From: Fusibacter sp963666805
Lineage (GTDB): Bacteria; Bacillota; Clostridia; Peptostreptococcales; Acidaminobacteraceae
Reading direction: 5' to 3'
DNA: 64,000 nucleotides
NCBI GenBank assembly: GCA_963666805.2
Contig: CAXXWR010000006.1
Location: 558,001-622,000, forward strand
Below, piece by piece: positions 62,323 to 64,000 of this stretch. Below the pieces are notes generated by a model. That model worked only from the letters and a program-made list of their open reading frames with translations. It searched no databases and was not told the origin of the DNA. Position 1 is the first letter of the stretch, and every line of letters begins with the position of its first letter. A program made the translations under genes and the position numbers.

Positions 62323-63957
62323 ATGAAAAAAATCATCTATAGTGTAAGTGTTTGTCTTTGCTCACTTGTTCTATTTGCTTGTACACCACAGGCATCAGAA
62401 ACTTCTATGAACCCTGTGACGCAAGATCCACAAACGAATCAATCAAGTACGCCTGAAACGAAACAATCAAATGCGCCTGAAACGAATCAGACGGATGAAA
62501 GTGAAGCATCCAATGAAGGGGACGACGCTATCGACGAGTCTTTGAATGAAACATCGGATGAAACATCAGATGCGATAATAGAAGCCACAGCCTTAACGGG
62601 TCAAAATTGGACCAGACAAGAAAGTGGTGATTATTTTGATCAACTTTATACATTTTACTTTTTTGAAGATGGAACCTTTGCAAGCAATGATGGCCTATTT
62701 TTAAATCAAGAAAGTGAAGATGGAATGACATGGTATTCAGGAACGTATGACCTAAAAGACGCCACTATCAACCTGACAATTAAAGAAAAAAATTGGCCTG
62801 ATTATGATGAAACAAGTGGGCAAATGGAATTGACTCAAGTTGACATGGCAGAAAATTCTCATTTGAGTTTTGATGTGAAAGTTGAAGGTGCTAATCTAAA
62901 GATGGGTCATTATCAATTTGAAGCGGAACAAGCAGTTTCAATTGATGGTGAAACGGCAACTTTCATGGGCGATTGGGAAAGAACCAATGTTCATAGTGCT
63001 CAATGCGGCAGTCTAAGCATACTCAAAGAAACACCAGAGGCGTTCTATTTTTCAGGTGATGTAGGCAGTGGTGCAAACATGGGATCTTTTGCAGGATTGG
63101 CAAGAAAGATTAATGCTGATGAAGCTATTTATTATTATGAATACACTGATTCAAAGAAGGGAAAAATTTATATTAAATTCAAAAAACAGGCAGAGGGATT
63201 AACGCTTGAAAGTAATGGATCAGGTGGCGACTTAGGCTTAGGTTTTAACGTTTTTGTTGATGGTGATTACACTCAGGGACAAGTAACCTACACCAATGAA
63301 AACATGTTGGATTCAATAATGACTGAATCACAAGTCAACTATGTGAAAAAGTTTTTGGGAGAAGACTCATGGACCTATTTAGAGCAGGTGATTGACTTTG
63401 GTTATAACTACGACACTGATGGATTGACTTATAGTGGCTTTATATCAGGTGCAGGTCAAGGTGGCGATTTTATTTTAGATAAAGAGAACCATTTTAATTA
63501 TTTAAGCTATGGTGAGGGACCAGGTCAGATTTTTTATACCAACCAATCAGACTTTAAAAATAAACTGCCACGAGCCTTATTACCATCCATTAGAACCCCT
63601 GAAGATATGGCGTTTATATATAGAAATGAAGATCAAGAGGTGAGACTGGATCAATATCTACTGGCCTTAGAAGTTGAAAGCTATCAAATCCCAAATGATT
63701 TTACTCAATGGGGAGAGACAGCGGAAGGGTCAGCTATAATCCTTTACACCAAAGGTGATTTCACAGAGATTACTTATGTTAATGGACAAGGTGAGACGCT
63801 TTATCAGTCTAGCGATCCGTTACCGATTGTTATCTATGGTGCCGATCTTGAAACAGGAAAGATAATAATAAGAGATAGAGAAGACCAGAGTCACGAGGTA
63901 CCTCTCAATACTTTAACAAAAGAAGGGTCTTATTATCTGGAAATTAATCAATCGTGA
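62323..63957 (+). CDS. large uncharacterised lipoprotein
   Basis: The 544-residue protein has a signal peptide with lipobox L-F-A-C, then a long low-complexity stalk (about 22-85) rich in T, S, N, Q and E. The remainder is acidic and aromatic, with repeated W/Y-x-G patterns such as W-Y-S-G-T-Y-D-L-K, suggesting beta-rich lipocalin-like or carbohydrate-binding folds. I do not recognise a named family. It is the last gene in the window; the 43 bases after it show nothing. Confidence 0.75.
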   Translation: MKKIIYSVSVCLCSLVLFACTPQASETSMNPVTQDPQTNQSSTPETKQSNAPETNQTDESEASNEGDDAIDESLNETSDETSDAIIEATALTGQNWTRQESGDYFDQLYTFYFFEDGTFASNDGLFLNQESEDGMTWYSGTYDLKDATINLTIKEKNWPDYDETSGQMELTQVDMAENSHLSFDVKVEGANLKMGHYQFEAEQAVSIDGETATFMGDWERTNVHSAQCGSLSILKETPEAFYFSGDVGSGANMGSFAGLARKINADEAIYYYEYTDSKKGKIYIKFKKQAEGLTLESNGSGGDLGLGFNVFVDGDYTQGQVTYTNENMLDSIMTESQVNYVKKFLGEDSWTYLEQVIDFGYNYDTDGLTYSGFISGAGQGGDFILDKENHFNYLSYGEGPGQIFYTNQSDFKNKLPRALLPSIRTPEDMAFIYRNEDQEVRLDQYLLALEVESYQIPNDFTQWGETAEGSAIILYTKGDFTEITYVNGQGETLYQSSDPLPIVIYGADLETGKIIIRDREDQSHEVPLNTLTKEGSYYLEINQS

Positions 63958-64000
63958 GAGACTGAATGCATTTTATAGCGTGAGACTAAAGGCCTGATTA

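Overview
The window is AT-rich, bacterial and densely coded on both strands. It looks like a motile, anaerobic, low-GC Firmicute (Clostridia/Eubacteriales-like). The signs are strong AGGAGG ribosome sites, diderm-free lipoproteins, sigma-A promoters, many chemoreceptors, cobalamin and lysine riboswitches, an encapsulin, flavin-based reductases and a sigma-54-controlled short-chain fatty acid transporter. I cannot name the genus from sequence alone. No tRNA, rRNA, CRISPR array, complete insertion sequence or prophage was seen.

Region by region. 1-2.3 kb: the 5' part of a Cache-domain sensor and a soluble PAS chemoreceptor. 2.4-4.1 kb: a TetR regulator with a 34-bp palindromic operator, translationally coupled to an amidohydrolase. 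4.2-9.3 kb: a flavin module, with LysR and a cytoplasmic ApbE flavinyltransferase divergent from a small FMN reductase and a three-domain reductase (FMN reductase + covalent-FMN domain + fumarate-reductase-like FAD domain). Both of these last two genes carry a +1 frameshift at nearly the same place. 9.6-10.8 kb: a second PAS chemoreceptor, paralogous to the first, so the pair brackets the module. 10.9-14.6 kb: a Crp/Fnr regulator, DUF4386, AraC-DUF2000 and a flavodoxin-ferredoxin. 14.7-20.7 kb: a cobalamin riboswitch followed by a lipoprotein cobaltochelatase and a BtuFCD-like ABC transporter whose ATPase has an extra C-terminal domain. 20.8-26.6 kb: fabK-like, thrC, a lipoprotein, a patatin and an XRE regulator.

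26.6-34.2 kb: CoA-disulfide reductase with two rhodanese domains behind a CsoR/CstR-like operator, a secreted 5'-nucleotidase with LysM, a UvrD-like helicase behind a LexA-type box, HxlR and an isochorismatase-family hydrolase. 34.3-41.9 kb: DUF2804, a Fur-box-preceded Rrf2/FMN-reductase operon, DUF2798, a diguanylate cyclase, an XRE/CPBP operon and an encapsulin with its encapsulated ferritin. 42-43.8 kb: an NhaC-family transporter under a lysine riboswitch (minus strand). 44-48.5 kb: small membrane and lipoproteins, a Cache chemoreceptor and AraC. 48.7-52.8 kb: a Fur-controlled siderophore ABC transporter. 53-56.4 kb: an AtoE-type transporter with a sigma-54 promoter and its likely sigma-54 activator. 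56.5-64 kb: a YczE-like membrane protein divergent from a YeiL-like regulator, a chemoreceptor, a D-cysteine desulfhydrase-like enzyme with nagA, and a large lipoprotein.

Themes that connect the genes are flavin and redox chemistry (ApbE, FMN reductases, CoADR, ferredoxin), metal and cofactor uptake (cobalamin, siderophore, encapsulin iron storage), and sensing (five receptor-type proteins). The most unusual features are the doubly frameshifted flavin module, the surface chelatase plus modified cobalamin transporter, and the CoADR with one catalytically dead rhodanese.
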